Shown: positions 10,222-22,109 of the stretch, piece after piece
Position numbering within the stretch: position 1 is the stretch's first letter
Layout of the letters: every line of letters begins with the position of its first letter
Assembly: GCA_022575985.1 (NCBI GenBank)
Contig: JAKSXM010000007.1
Location: 64,820,501 to 64,884,500 of the forward strand
Length of the DNA: 64,000 nucleotides
Source of the DNA: Anagrus nilaparvatae
Taxonomy: Eukaryota; Arthropoda; Insecta; Hymenoptera; Mymaridae
Direction of reading: 5' to 3'
Program-made: the position numbers and the translations under genes
Notes under the pieces: model-generated
The model's database searches: none
What the model saw: only the letters and a program-made list of their open reading frames with translations
What the model was told of the DNA's origin: nothing

Positions 10222-12505
10222 TTTGATATTTATTTAATAATCTAAAAAACAGAAAAATTCAAATATATAAATATCGTTGAACTGAAAACTTTCAAATTTC
10301 TATAACTTAAAATTTAGCAAATATAACATCTATGTAATAAGATATGTGGAAATCCGTCACAATCACTAGTGACCTTGCAAATAAATACTCCAAAATAGTT
10401 AACAATAACAAATAACTTTTATTTTGTTACACATGTGTTTTATATGATTGTAATTAAATTTTTTTACACTATAAAATATTTTTATTTTTTCAAAACAAAA
10501 ATTTTAAATTGAACACTCCAAAACTGTAACAAACACTCAATGTGACAAAAAATTTTTCACAATGCTTCATTTATTGAACGTAATCATAAATACGTAAAAC
10601 AATAACAATAAACAATAAAAATGATTAATAATAAAGTATAAAAAATTCACATTTTATATTACAAAAAGAGACTTCAAAGCGAATCTAACGGATGAACAAT
10701 AATAATCACCGTACATAACTAGAAACTGTAAATAACTCTAATAGAAGTTAGAGAGCGGCGGACGGAGATTTCTAGTCCTGTGTGTGCTCTTTATTATTTC
10801 TAGAGATATATTATAAGCTTTTACATAAGTTATAAATATTAAATTGTAAAAATAAAAAACACAAAGATTCCGGTACTTTAACGCTGCACATTCGCGTGTT
10901 CAATATATATTACCTGAAGGAGAACTTGCGTGGAATCGCGATTCTCTATTTTCGCACACTAATTCAAAGTATTCCCCCACCCTGCGTTTACTTTTGTTTC
11001 TCTTTTATTATTTTTATTATTTGTGTCATGAGAATTATATTACCGTATATTTGTGTGTATAAATTGTCACATAATGGTTTACTGACTGTCCTGTAAAAAC
11101 AACTTTTTTTTCTTCAAAAAAATTCTGTTTTACTTTCATAAATTTATTAATTGCTAATTTTTTTCATTCTTTTCTTTTATTGTATTATATTACTTTTCTG
11201 ATTTTAACAAAAAACATTAAAATTGTCACTTAAACTAAAAATTCTTATTCTTTCTATTTTTAAGTACTAATTACCTATATTTTAATACAAAAATAACTTA
11301 TTTCTCGCTAATTCTAGAACTGCAAATTTAAAAATTGATTATTTTTTTTTTAGTACACTTGAAATACTTTACGAAGAAAAAATAATTTTCAATTTAAATA
11401 AATTATTAACAAAAAAAAGAGTATGTATTTTAATCAATAAAAAATAGGTATAGACACTTATACATTAACAAAGAAGAATATCTGTGTTTGCTATCTAAGC
11501 AATTTTCAAATATATTGATTGCAATATTATGAAAATAATTTCTTTTTTATTTATTTTTTTTTACATTTTTTTACATACTTACTGTAGTATAGGTTACTTT
11601 AGTAAATTGAATAAAATACTATACACTGTTGAGTTGTTGTGTTTGAATTTTTTAATATTTTTTCTTATAAAAAATCAAGTATAAAATTACTTATCAGTGT
11701 ATGAGTTTAAAGTCATGAAAAAATTGCACTGTACACATTTAAAAAATATTTAATCGATTAACGATAATAAAAAATGATAAGCCAGACATTATTAATTTAT
11801 ACAACTCTAAAAATTAAAATATAAGCAATCGGGACGGAACCGAGAAAGGTGAAAGTTTTATATAATTATTTTTAATAAATTATTTACGTGTAATATAAAT
11901 TTTATTACTATGAAAAGCGTGAACTTGTTATAAAAAAGATAATTTTTATAATTTTTTTGTAAATGAGAATTTTTGGATTTTAAATTTTGAGGATAAAATT
12001 TTAATTAAAAAATAGTTTTTATATGAAAAAACATAAATTTTTATATTTTTATTGCTGATTTACTGTTAAAACTTTGATTATTAATTATAGACGAGATATT
12101 GAACTTTCTTTTAAAGTATTAATTTTTATTTTCATTAAATTTTATGTATTTGATAAAATTGATTTTATTAGAAAAATTTTTTACGGTATTTGCGAATATT
12201 ATATAGCCTGGGAAAAAAATTCCTAAATAAGTGTTCCACTGGGTCAAATTTATGATTAGAATGAGATTCTTATTATTTACACCATATCAAAATTTTATAT
12301 ATTTCAATAATCTTTTTTCAAAAATAAAATTCTACAAATTAAATTTTCTTTTAAATATTTTACCAAAAATTTTCTGTATTAATATCTAAGATAACTTTAT
12401 TTTGTTTTAGGAAATCAAAACATTTTAAAAAATAGCCAAATATGATCTAAATTAGGCTATAGCGGGAAACGTGGCTATTTTCCGGAAAAAGGACAAAAAA
12501 ATTTT
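10222..12505. other. Intergenic region upstream of CFAP410
   Basis: The first several hundred bases presumably hold the CFAP410 promoter; a GC-richer patch lies at 10740-10800 and another at 10870-10990. Beyond that the sequence is AT-rich with no convincing reading frame up to the foldback element starting at 12506. Confidence 0.4.
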
Positions 12506-12651
12506 CTCTCTAAATCGTAAAGTGTAAATTCACCTAAAAATTTACACCTTAACACCTTATAAGTAGTAAATTTTAAATATACACTCTATAAGGAGTAAAT
12601 TTTTACGTTTACACCCTTCGCGTATAGTGTAGTTTTAAATTTACTACTTAT

Positions 12652-13022
12652 GGACATGTTCGCTCGGTAAATCGAACATAACCCCTAAAACTAATTTGAG
12701 CAGTATATTTGCTCAAAAAATGATTTTAAAGAAATTTTATGAGAAGAGGCGCCTCAATAATAAAAAAATGAATTAATTTGCAAAATTACAAGCTACAAAA
12801 TGCTATATTTTCCAAGAAAGTCACTTTTTTCGTAAATTTATGAAAAAAGCAACTTTTTCGAAAAATAAAGCATTTTGCAGCTTGAGATTTTGTAAGTTAA
12901 TTCAATTTTTTATTATTGAGGTGTCTCTTCTCTTGAAATTTCGTTAAAATCATTTTTTGAGCAAATATACTGCTCAAATTAGTTTTAGAGGTTATGTTCG
13001 ATTTACCGAGTCGAACCTGCCG
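12652..13022. mobile_element. Foldback MITE nested in the left arm, TTAT target duplication
   Basis: The ends are inverted repeats (GTTCGCTCGGTAAATCGAAC near 12659, GTTCGATTTACCGAG near 13000), and pairing continues inward toward a centre near 12837. It is flanked by TTAT at 12648-12651 and TTAT at 13023-13026. The empty site is preserved in the right arm of the host element (CTACTTATAAGG on the reverse strand). It has no coding capacity. Confidence 0.72.
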
Positions 13023-13031
13023 TTATAAGGT

Positions 13032-13258
13032 ATTTCGGGCTGGTCACGTGACATTGGAGCTTTCTAGCGAAAACAACGACCACCCTGCGTATAAGCTATC
13101 CAGCTGGCGTGGTCTTCCATAAATAATACTCGAGGAAAACAAATGTTTTCCTCGAGTATTCTTTATGGAAGACCACGTCAACTCATATGCTTAAATGTTG
13201 GAGCTGGCGTGGTCTTCACTAAAAATCCACTATATCACGTGACCAACCCGAAAAGCCA
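13032..13258. mobile_element. Second nested foldback element, 8-bp target duplication
   Basis: The ends carry TTTCGGGCTGGTCACGTGA and TCACGTGACCAACCCGAAAA as inverted repeats. The 8-bp direct repeat TATAAGGT flanks it at 13024-13031 and 13259-13266, a length typical of hAT-type transposition. The centre has a strong palindrome around 13106-13185 (GGTCTTCCATAAA ... TTTATGGAAGACC, with CTCGAGGAAAACAAATGTTTTCCTCGAG inside). It lies directly next to the TTAT-flanked element. Confidence 0.7.
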
Positions 13259-15302
13259 TATAAGGTGTAAATTTAAAATTAACACTCTAGTCGATGTTTT
13301 TTTAATAAAACTAACCCCAAAATTTTAAAATGCGAGATACTGACTTCAGTATTCTTAGGTGAATTGAACATTTAAATATTATTTTTAAAGCCAAATTTAT
13401 TTATTTTTAATTTTTATTATTGTTTATTTAAAACTTCTTGAATGTTTAGTAACACTGCATAAAATGGGTTGACGAAAAAGCGTAAACATATCATGTGTTT
13501 TTATTCTCGCGCCTCATTGTCAAAAGTAATGTTGAAAAAGGAGTCGTGGTCTCGTAGCTTAATATTTTTTCTGTATTGCTTACCTAAATGAAATGCTTAA
13601 TATAAATTTTTCAATAGTATTGTTTATTATTTTTGTTAATTTAATTAGATAAATTATTATAATTCAGAGGTACACACCAAAACATAAAGATTGTTTTTAA
13701 TACTACTTTTTATTAAATTTTGTATTTAATATTTTAAAAATATTAAATTTAAAAATTAATCTTATAAAACTATTTAATTTCATTTTCAATCTTATTGTTT
13801 TTGTTTTTTCACGAAAAAGATTTTTTTTCGAAAAAAATATTTTGGAATGAGGTTATGAGTATATATTTTTTAATTTTACAAGTTTGTTTATCGAATTGGT
13901 TCGGTGATCAAAATATGCTTAATTCTTTTTTAATTTAACGTTATAATGATTAAAAATAATTTAATTACTTTTGTTTAAATAAATAGGCGTAAAGTGATAA
14001 TTCATATTTTTTTCAAGTTTAATTAAATGATTTATATTTTTAAATTAATTCATGATAATTTAGCTTTATTGTGCTTTGCTGTGTGCCTTAAAAACCTGGA
14101 TTAAGTTGAATTAAAACCTGTTAAAGATTTTAGTTTTAGATGATAAGCTACGTTAAGAAATTGCTTGAAGACGAAAGTTATAAAGAATAAATGCAATATA
14201 AATGTGTTATTAAAATAAAAAATATACAATATAGCTTTCAAAAAACGCAGCCTTCAAAAAACGCTTTAAAAATCCTTGAACCTCAAGATATTTACCTCAA
14301 CTACAAAAAGTATTAAATATTATACCTTACGCTTATTTAAAATAAAATTAATTTAATTATTTTTAATTATTAATAACATTAAACTTAAAAAAAATTAAGT
14401 ATATTTTGATAACCGATCAAATTCGGTAAACAAGCTTGAGTTAAAAATAAAAAATATATACTCATAACCTTATTTAAAAATATTTTTTTCGAAAAAAAAT
14501 CTTTTGCCTGAAAAAACAAAAACAATAAGATTGAAAATGAAATTAAATAGTTTTATAAGATTTATTTTAAAATTTAATATTTTTAAAATATTAAATACAA
14601 AATTTAATAAAAATTAGTATTAAAAACAATCTTTATGTTTTGGTGTGTAAGTTGCAATTTTTATAAAAAGTAATAAAAATTAAGCTACGACACCACGACT
14701 CCTTTTTCAACATTACTTTTGACAATGAGGCGCGAGAATAAAAACACATGATATGTTTACGCTTTTTCGTCAACCCATTTTATGCAGTGTTACTAAACAT
14801 TCAAGAAGTTTTAAATAAACAATAATAAAAATTAAAAATAAATAAATTTGGCTTTAAAAATAATATTTAAATGTTCAATTCACCTAAGAATACTGAAGTC
14901 AGTATCTCGCATTTTAAAATTTTGGGGTTAGTTTTATTAAAAAAACATCGACTAGAGTGTTAATTTTAAATTTACACCTTATAAGTAGTAAATTTAAAAC
15001 TACACTATACGCGAAGGGTGTAAACGTAAAAATTTACTCCTTATAGAGTGTATATTTAAAATTTACTACTTATAAGGTGTTAAGGTGTAAATTTTTAGGT
15101 GAATTTACACTTTACGATTTAGAGAGTTAGTCTTCGCCCCAAAAAACTTAAGTTGCAATGATCTCTTTTTCTTGAATTCACCATTTACACAGGCAGTTAC
15201 TGTACACAGGTCTCATGGGTCACTTTTGAAAAACAGTTCATGGTTCTATTTATGTTCCCCTAAATACAATAGTATATTTACGGCTCGAGTCCAGAAGAGT
15301 AA

Positions 15303-15475
15303 AGAATGGCCCAGATTGCACATAAATTACCTTCCGAGGCGAAGCCGAGGATGTTAAACTGCGATTTGGGGCATTCTTTATTAATGAACAAGGGTCGTAT
15401 AAAATTTTTCTGTGTCTGTGGTCCGCTACGCGTCCGGCAAAGACGTGCTTTCTGGCCGCAGATCAGAAAAGTCGA
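15303..15475. repeat. Copy of the dispersed hairpin repeat family
   Basis: Hairpin at 15303-15382: GAATGGCCCAGATTGCA pairs with TGCGATTTGGGGCATTC around a GC-rich core (CCGAGGCGAAGCCGAGG). The following sequence, including GTGCTTTCTGGCC at 15448, is shared in inverted form with the copy at 5983-6140. Short open frames across it are by-products of the repeat. Confidence 0.6.
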
Positions 15476-15500
15476 TTTAATGTTCTTAAAAATCTCAGAG

Positions 15501-15659
15501 AAATCATTTCACTTGCGAGAAACATTTTACCTATATTAGACAGTTTTAAAATTACATAAGGCAAAAAAGAAACAACTATTTTTTATCATAAGATTGAAAA
15601 CTGTGGTTATTTATTAAAAACTAGTGAAAAATTTTTTTCTCGCAAGTAAAATGATTTTT
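15501..15659. repeat. Small foldback repeat
   Basis: CATTTCACTTGCGAGAAACA near 15508 is the inverse of TTTCTCGCAAGTAAAATG near 15630, giving a hairpin of about 150 bp. A single arm of the same family (TCTCGCAAGTGAAATGGT) occurs near 56090. Confidence 0.5.
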
Positions 15660-16096
15660 AATAATTATATATAAGGAAGAAAATTAGAATATCATACAAT
15701 AGTATAGTGATATCGCTTTTTATTTTGAATTCTAGAAAAAGCTTTAAAAAATTGAGGGACCCCTGAACTCACTTGAGCGAAGGGCCTTGGAAAAGCCATT
15801 TTAACGCTCTTTCTCTGGAGAATACTGATTAAAAGTAAAAAATTGTTTAAAAACTAAACTAGAAAGTTAACTTTTAAAAAGTACTTATTTTTCTTCTCGT
15901 TATAGAGACGCAAAATAAAATAACCTGCGATATTATAATTTAGATTTGCAAGGTTTATTTAGAATTTCAAGGAAAATATAAAAAAATTTTCTTTTAATAT
16001 CTAATAAATTTCCATGAAATTTAGGCCAATTTCGATATGCCGAATTTTACAATTAGATACAATTCTATATAACTTAATTCAGCATTATTTTGAATT

Positions 16097-17245
16097 CTAT
16101 ATGAGCAATTATTTTAAAAGTGCTACTTAATTTGAGCCTGGAATCGTAATTTTTTTTTTTGAGGGCACATCGATATGACCCGTGTTTTCAGTTAGTTTGA
16201 ACCTTCAGAAAACCGAAAAAAATCGTGAACAAGAAATCGGCGATAGGTGCCAAAAAGATTTTTTCACTTTTATGTCAAAAACCGTATTTTTCGTATCTGA
16301 GCTACCCCAAATTTTTAAAATAACTTTTTAGGTAAATAAAATTTAAAAAAATAGATAAAAAAATCTGATTGCCAGGGAAAAACCACTCCAGAAGAAAAAA
16401 AAACTTATCTTTTTACGATGAAATTTAGCCAAGTTATCGTCAATTTAAGATTTTGTTCAAATTCGTCTTAAAAACGATTGAAATTTTACCGAAAAAAGCC
16501 TGTTTCTGAACTTTAAACATGCATTACTCGCTTGATTTTCATCGTAAAATAATAATTTTTTTTTTAAAATCGATTAATTTTTTCTTGGCAATTCATTTCT
16601 TTAAGAAAAAAATCATTTTTATTGACCGAAATTCAATTTTTAGGTCAAAAGCCTTTGAAAACTGTAAGTAGCAAGATTTACTTAACACAGTTTTTGACCT
16701 AAAAATTGAAATTTGGTCAATATAAATGATTTTTTTTCTTAAAGAAATGAATTGCCAAGAAAAAATTAATCGATTTTAAAAAAAAAATTATTATTTTACG
16801 ATGAAAATCAAGCGAGTAATGCATGTTTAAAGTTCAGAAACAGGCTTTTTTCGGTAAAATTTCAATCGTTTTTAAGACGAATTTGAACAAAATCTTAAAT
16901 TGACGATAACTTGGCTAAATTTCATCGTAAAAAGATAAGTTTTTTTTTCTTCTGGAGTGGTTTTTCCCTGGCAATCAGATTTTTTTATCTATTTTTTAAA
17001 ATTTTATTTACCTAAAAAGTTATTTTAAAAATTTGGGGTAGCTCAGATACGAAAAATACGGTTTTTGACATAAAAGTGAAAAAATCTTTTTGGCACCTAT
17101 CGCCGATTTCTTGTTCACGATTTTTTTCGGTTTTCTGAAGGTTCAAACTAACTGAAAACACGGGTCATATCGATGTGCCCTCAAAAAAAAAATTACGATT
17201 CCAGGCTCAAATTAAGTAGCACTTTTAAAATAATTGCTCATATAG
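16097..17245. mobile_element. Near-perfect foldback element with 554-bp arms
   Basis: Left arm 16097-16650 and right arm 16692-17245 are the same length and differ by only a few bases by eye, with a 41-bp loop. The ends read CTATATGAGCAATTATTTTA and its complement. Short TATA sequences sit at both ends, so the target duplication may be TA or TATA. No frame inside looks like a transposase. The high arm identity points to a recent insertion or to gene conversion between arms. Confidence 0.87.
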
Positions 17246-17859
17246 TTTCAATTCAGTAGCTTTTTTTAAAAATTATGTATATTGAAATTATTTGCATTTG
17301 CAAATTAAATTTTGTAAATTTTTCAAATTTCAAGGCAACCCTTCGGCATAAATATACGAGAAAATTCCAACCTGAATCCGACTATTCTAAAAATTCTAAA
17401 TTTCAGCGTGCAGTGCGTAGATATAATGTTGATAAAAAGGAAAAAAAGTCAAATCAAATCATCGCGGAAAAAATTATCAATCATTCGCAATTATTAATTA
17501 TTCATCAATTAATAATTTTGCATTTCTTTAAATATTTTTTAATTAAAAAAAAAACTTTAACAGTTAGTATTTTACAGCTAATTTTAATAAATGAAGTATT
17601 TTTGACATTTATTCGTGTGTAAAAAAAATTACCTGAGACAAAGATTTTTTATTAAAAATTTTTATAAATTACGTGGTCTTTTATATGCATAAATTTTTTT
17701 GCAAATCCCTGAAGAAAATGAGATAAATAATTTATCTGATAAATCTAAGACATTATTTTAAACTTTATGAGAAAGCATTTATATTACCAAAGAATAGTAA
17801 AATGTGATCCTAGCCTAATAGGATTATTTATTTTAATAACCAAAAGATTTTTCTTCCTA
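17246..17859. other. Intergenic, nothing recognised
   Basis: An open frame at 17275-17622 has an AT-driven composition (K, I, F, N, L) and no family resemblance, so it is not annotated as a gene. Confidence 0.4.
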
Positions 17860-18180
17860 GCGGGCCGAAAACACTTTTTTCGCCCCGCAGCGAAATCGAA
17901 AAAAACGCGTTTTCACCCCACTGAGAAAGAAAAATTTCGTTTTCTCCATGGGAACAAAAAAAAAATACCCCAGATCGCAGTTTACCATCCTCGGCTTCGC
18001 CTCGGATGCTAATTTACGTGCGATCTGGGCCATTCTTTTTTTTTGCTCCCTTGGTTAAAAATGTACTATTACATATCTAGGGCAAAAAATACTATTTTCT
18101 AACCTGAACGGTATTTATTTTTTGCCTATAATACAAAAACCAATATTTTGTCCCCTGTTTGAAAAATACCTATTACACTG
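17860..18180. repeat. Composite of two dispersed repeat modules
   Basis: It contains a hairpin at 17967-18037 (CCCAGATCGCA ... TGCGATCTGGG with loop CCTCGGCTTCGCCTCGG) and, at 18072-18160, a module beginning CATATCTAGGGCAAAAAA and ending TTTTGTCCCCTGTTT. Both modules recur together at 36718-37080. Confidence 0.6.
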
Positions 18181-18817
18181 AGTATTCTTATTAGTCCAGC
18201 AGTTATTTATAAAGTTTGCTCAGATTCCCATCAGATAAACCAGGAGCCATTAAAAATTTTCAAAAATTTCCGTTTAAGAAATTTCAAACCTGCATCAATT
18301 TTCGAAAGAACATTAATCTTGGAACTAAAACTGACAAAAAAAAATTATTGGAAAATTATGGAATGCTTGAAATAATTAAGGTGTCTTTTTTTAAGAGTTT
18401 TTTATAATCGTCTGTTCATAAACTATAAATCGATAAACCGCAGATATATCGTTTAGAATAAAACAATTAATATGCATAATTGAATTTATTGTTTCCACAA
18501 ATTGAATTATCTATAAATTGATTTATTCTAGTCTCTGTGTTATCTGATTTATACTTTAAATTCAAGAAAGAATAATTAAGGTGTTTAGAGGGTACTATTT
18601 TTTAATGAAAGAAATTAATGAAAGTTATAAAATATTATAGATATAAAGTATTTAAAAACTACTTTCACTACTTTGACTATAAAATTTTCTTTTAAATCAG
18701 AAAAGAAAATAGCCTATTTAATATTACTCTTATGAGATATCATCTTTGGATTTTATAAAAAATGTAACAGATATAGGACACAAGTAAATGAATTTTGCTA
18801 ATATGATAAATTTCCAC

Positions 18818-19470
18818 CGCCAGATTTGGTCTATTACAAAATTTTGAGGTCACTGATCATAAATTTCGGGATCTTTTCTACGAGAAATTAGGGCTTCACC
18901 CTTAAATTTGCAAAAACTACCACAATAAAGGGGTATTTTTGATGAATTTGAATTTTGAGCGGTCAGATTTAGTCCACATGGGTGTTTTGGGTCGCTAGTC
19001 AAGAATTTCGGCGACTTTTTTTTGAAAAGTTAATATTTCACCCCTAAATTAGAAAAATTTCCCCTAAAGGGGGTGTGTGTTTTTGCTATTTTCTCACTTC
19101 TAGCGTGCAGATTCGGTTCCTCTAGGTTTTTTGGGCCACTGAACAAGAATTACGTTACCCTTAAATTATCAAAAACTACCCCTAAAAGGGGAGTTTTTGC
19201 TATTTTCGGTTTTTTTTAATTAGGGGTGATATATCAACTTTTCATTAAAAATTCTCCAAAATTCGTTATCAGCATTCAAAAAGCCCACGAGGACCAAAAC
19301 TGGCTGCTCAAAATTTGTATACATTAAAACTAACCCTTTTTAGGGGTAGTTTTTGTAAATTTGAGAGAGTTGCCCTATTTCCTTTAGAAAACAGCTCAAA
19401 ATTCGTAATCAGCGACTCAAAAAACCTTTAGTAGACCAAATCTGGTGGTCTTCGGATAATAAAAACGACC
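18818..19470. repeat. Mixed direct and inverted array of a roughly 130-bp unit
   Basis: Three copies in one direction (starting near 18818, 18958 and 19100) carry the words 'CAGATT(T/C)GGT', 'AAGAATTTCGG' and 'CACCCCTAAATT..AAAA'. They are followed from about 19200 by copies in the opposite direction. A related piece, itself a small palindrome, lies near 34890-34980. This looks like a decayed transposon with repeated internal units. Confidence 0.5.
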
Positions 19471-19539
19471 TCCCCCCCGGTATAAAGAAATATTCAAAAT
19501 TAATGATGTTTTCAGCGCATTAAAAACTAAAAATATGGG

Positions 19540-19720
19540 ACATATTCATATTGTGAGGAGTATTTGAAAAAGGCCTAAAATTCAGAAAGGGATTTTAAAA
19601 ATTGACGTTTTAGAGGGGCGTGGGTCAAGTGGACTTAAAATAATTCGTGTTTTTGGAACTCAGAATAATTTCGATTTAGGGACGAATTATAATTTCGGTT
19701 CAAGGACTTATAATGTTTAA
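19540..19720. repeat. Dispersed repeat related to the 35.1 kb and 58.8 kb copies
   Basis: Shared words in the same order: 'AAAATTCAGAAAGGG', a G-rich run, 'GTCAAGTGGACTTAAAATAATT', and 'GAATAATTTCGATTTAGGGAC'. The same order is seen at 35130-35260 and around the tandem array at 58800-59640. Confidence 0.5.
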
Positions 19721-22109
19721 CAAGTATGCATAAGTTCAAACAGTTAAACAGCTTACTCTATATATATATTCAAAACACGGTTAGAGTCCGAAATGGCCAA
19801 CTATCTTAACATATGTTAAAAAAATATAGCATAGTGGGGTGGGTGAAGCTTTTTCAAACTCAAATTCTGGGGAAAGCATTACAAATTTTCAAGTCCTTTT
19901 AACTTACCCTAAAAAAAACTATCTGAACACTTGCAAGGCCCCTGTTCTCAATTGAAGAGCCATGGAAACACCGTGTGTAATATTTTCTCCTGGGTTGTAA
20001 AATAGTATTATATGATGAGAAAATTATAGATTGACCTAAATCACACTTTACCATCGTAAATTACCATGCGACTCAAAGCCTATATATATATACGGTGGCA
20101 AAATGCGACTGGCGAGAAAATCCTTTGTTAAAAAGTAGGTAAAATAAAAAAATGTTAAAAATGTTTAAAAGTTATTTTTATTAGATACGAACGAATCCTC
20201 CAGTTTAACATCAAACCATTTATAAATAATTCAAAAATTTCTAAAACACAATTATAGGAGCCAAAATAACAGCAGTCACCAATTACAAAAATATATGCGT
20301 ATAAGGAAAAAAGCTTTTATAAATAAATCATTATATCATATAAATACCATAATTATTAGGTCATAATTTAATTAAAATTTTATAAACAAAAAAGAAAAAG
20401 CTCCAATTAAAAAAGCTTTTAATTTTTATATAAAAAAGCTTATGTACTTATACATTTTTTATAAAAGCTTTTTAAACTGCGCTTGAAAATCCAGTATGTG
20501 AATTTACACATATACCATTAAAGCTTTTATCGATGAATATATATATAGGCCTATCCCAATCCAATTTATATATATTTCATTGCAAGCTCTGCTGCAAGTC
20601 CTATATTCGTATATATCTTTAAAATTATTGCTTACTAGAATTTTAAAAAAATAAATCATTGATTTATTAATAAATTTTTTAATTATTAAATAAATTAATT
20701 CAATTATTGATTTAAATTTAATATTTTTTGGTTACATAAATAGATCACCTACATTTTTTGTATTATAATTAAGCCAAGTGTATAAGTAATTAATAAAGAT
20801 ATACATATTAATCCATAAAATATAGCCATCAGGGTGCATAATAATAACGCGCAAAAAAAATAAAATAAAAGGGTAGGTATTACACTACAAAACTCTTATA
20901 ATTCAAAAAAGAGGGGTGCGTTCGATATACACGAGAGAAGCAAAACGAGAGAGCTTTTAAAATAAATTATAAACGCGCATGCTCCATAAAGAAAATTAAT
21001 GTCTGATGCAGCTATATTTTATCATAAGTAAGAGAGAGATAAAAAATATAATCTAAAAAAAAAAAAGACTTTTGCGATCGCGTAATGTGTTATGCCGAAA
21101 AAGCACTAGTCTATAGTTTATAACACTCAGTGCAAGGGCTATAACGCAAGTGTCTATTATTTTTGTAAAGTAATAAATAATAAAAGTTGTTTAATTAAAT
21201 AAAATAAAAGAAATTTTTTTGAAAATTGTTTATTAATATACATGTATTTATTATAGTAGTGAATTTTTTATATAGATAAATAATTAGATAATTAATTGAA
21301 TATATTTATGTTTATTAACAAGTGCCCATATTTACAATTATGTAAGATATTATACATTTTTATTATATTTTTTGCAAGTATAGGTGTGTAGTACCTATAC
21401 ATTTAATATACCTATATTATTGATTAATAAATGAACGAATAAGTAACAAAAATATCATTAAAGTTAGGTTAATTCGATAAAAATATTCTAAAAATTCGAA
21501 ATCTTGATTATTAAAAATCGTGATTATTTATAATTTTTTGCATATAGCGAAAAATATATACATTTTCTAAAGCAATGAGCGTCGTCGTTGTCATTGTATG
21601 TTTTTGCTATAGTGCGCAATAATCATCAAGAGAGAGCGCGCGCGTGAGCGATTTATTTATTTACTTTTATCTCTTTTTAACTAATGCTTTTTCACTAATA
21701 TTTTATTTCTCTCATTTTTATTCGCCATTTTTATATTTATGTGTGTATGTATATTTTTGTTATAAATTATATTTTTTTAGTTTACAAAATAATTTGTGAA
21801 TTTTAAAAAGATTGATTATTAATTATAAAGTTGGATTATTTAAGTATTTAATTAATTAAATATAGAATTTTATAGGTATCTAGTTGTGTATTTAAGTTTT
21901 TGGAGTTTTTATCGAATTTTATCTTATTCGTTTATTTATAAATAAAAAATTAATTAATTAATAAAAGTGTTTAATTTTGTTTATTCATTTGTTTGTTATA
22001 GAAAAATAAAATAAATAAAAAAAAAGAGTGAAATTCTTTGTTGGATAAAACAGCGAGAGAGATTTCTAAGTCTGTCTCGCCCTTTTTTTGATTGTGTTCA
22101 AGTTATAAA
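19721..22109. other. Intergenic region and likely DAZAP2 promoter/5' UTR
   Basis: It is mostly AT-rich. The 1 kb before the DAZAP2 start contains GA/CT-rich and GC-containing patches unlike the background (GAGAGAGCGCGCGCGTGAGCG near 21630, AGCGAGAGAGATTTCTAAGTC near 22050), which would suit a housekeeping promoter with GAGA-like elements. No reading frame is supported. Confidence 0.4.

Larger units (their letters stand above)
12506..15126. mobile_element. Giant foldback element with nested insertions in its left arm
   Basis: The two ends are reverse complements: CTCTCTAAATCG at 12506 and CGATTTAGAGAG ending at 15126. The right arm runs from about 14312 to 15126. The left arm runs from about 12506 to 14000 and matches it except for a 600-bp stretch at 12651-13258 absent from the right arm. 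The loop is about 14000-14311. I see no transposase frame, so this is a non-autonomous foldback or large MITE. Both arms share matching landmarks, for example the GAGTCGTGGT block (about 13540 and 14700). Arm identity is high by eye but not perfect. Confidence 0.88.

Noticed and set aside
10896..11096. 66-codon frame in the CFAP410 upstream region
   Set aside because: No conserved motif and no codon-like composition; overlaps likely promoter sequence.
13143..13328. 61-codon frame at 13143
   Set aside because: Falls across the border of a nested foldback element, so it is a by-product of the palindrome.
17275..17622. 115-codon plus-strand frame
   Set aside because: Composition is that of random AT-rich DNA (K, I, F, N, L), it lies between repeats, and it has no recognisable domain.
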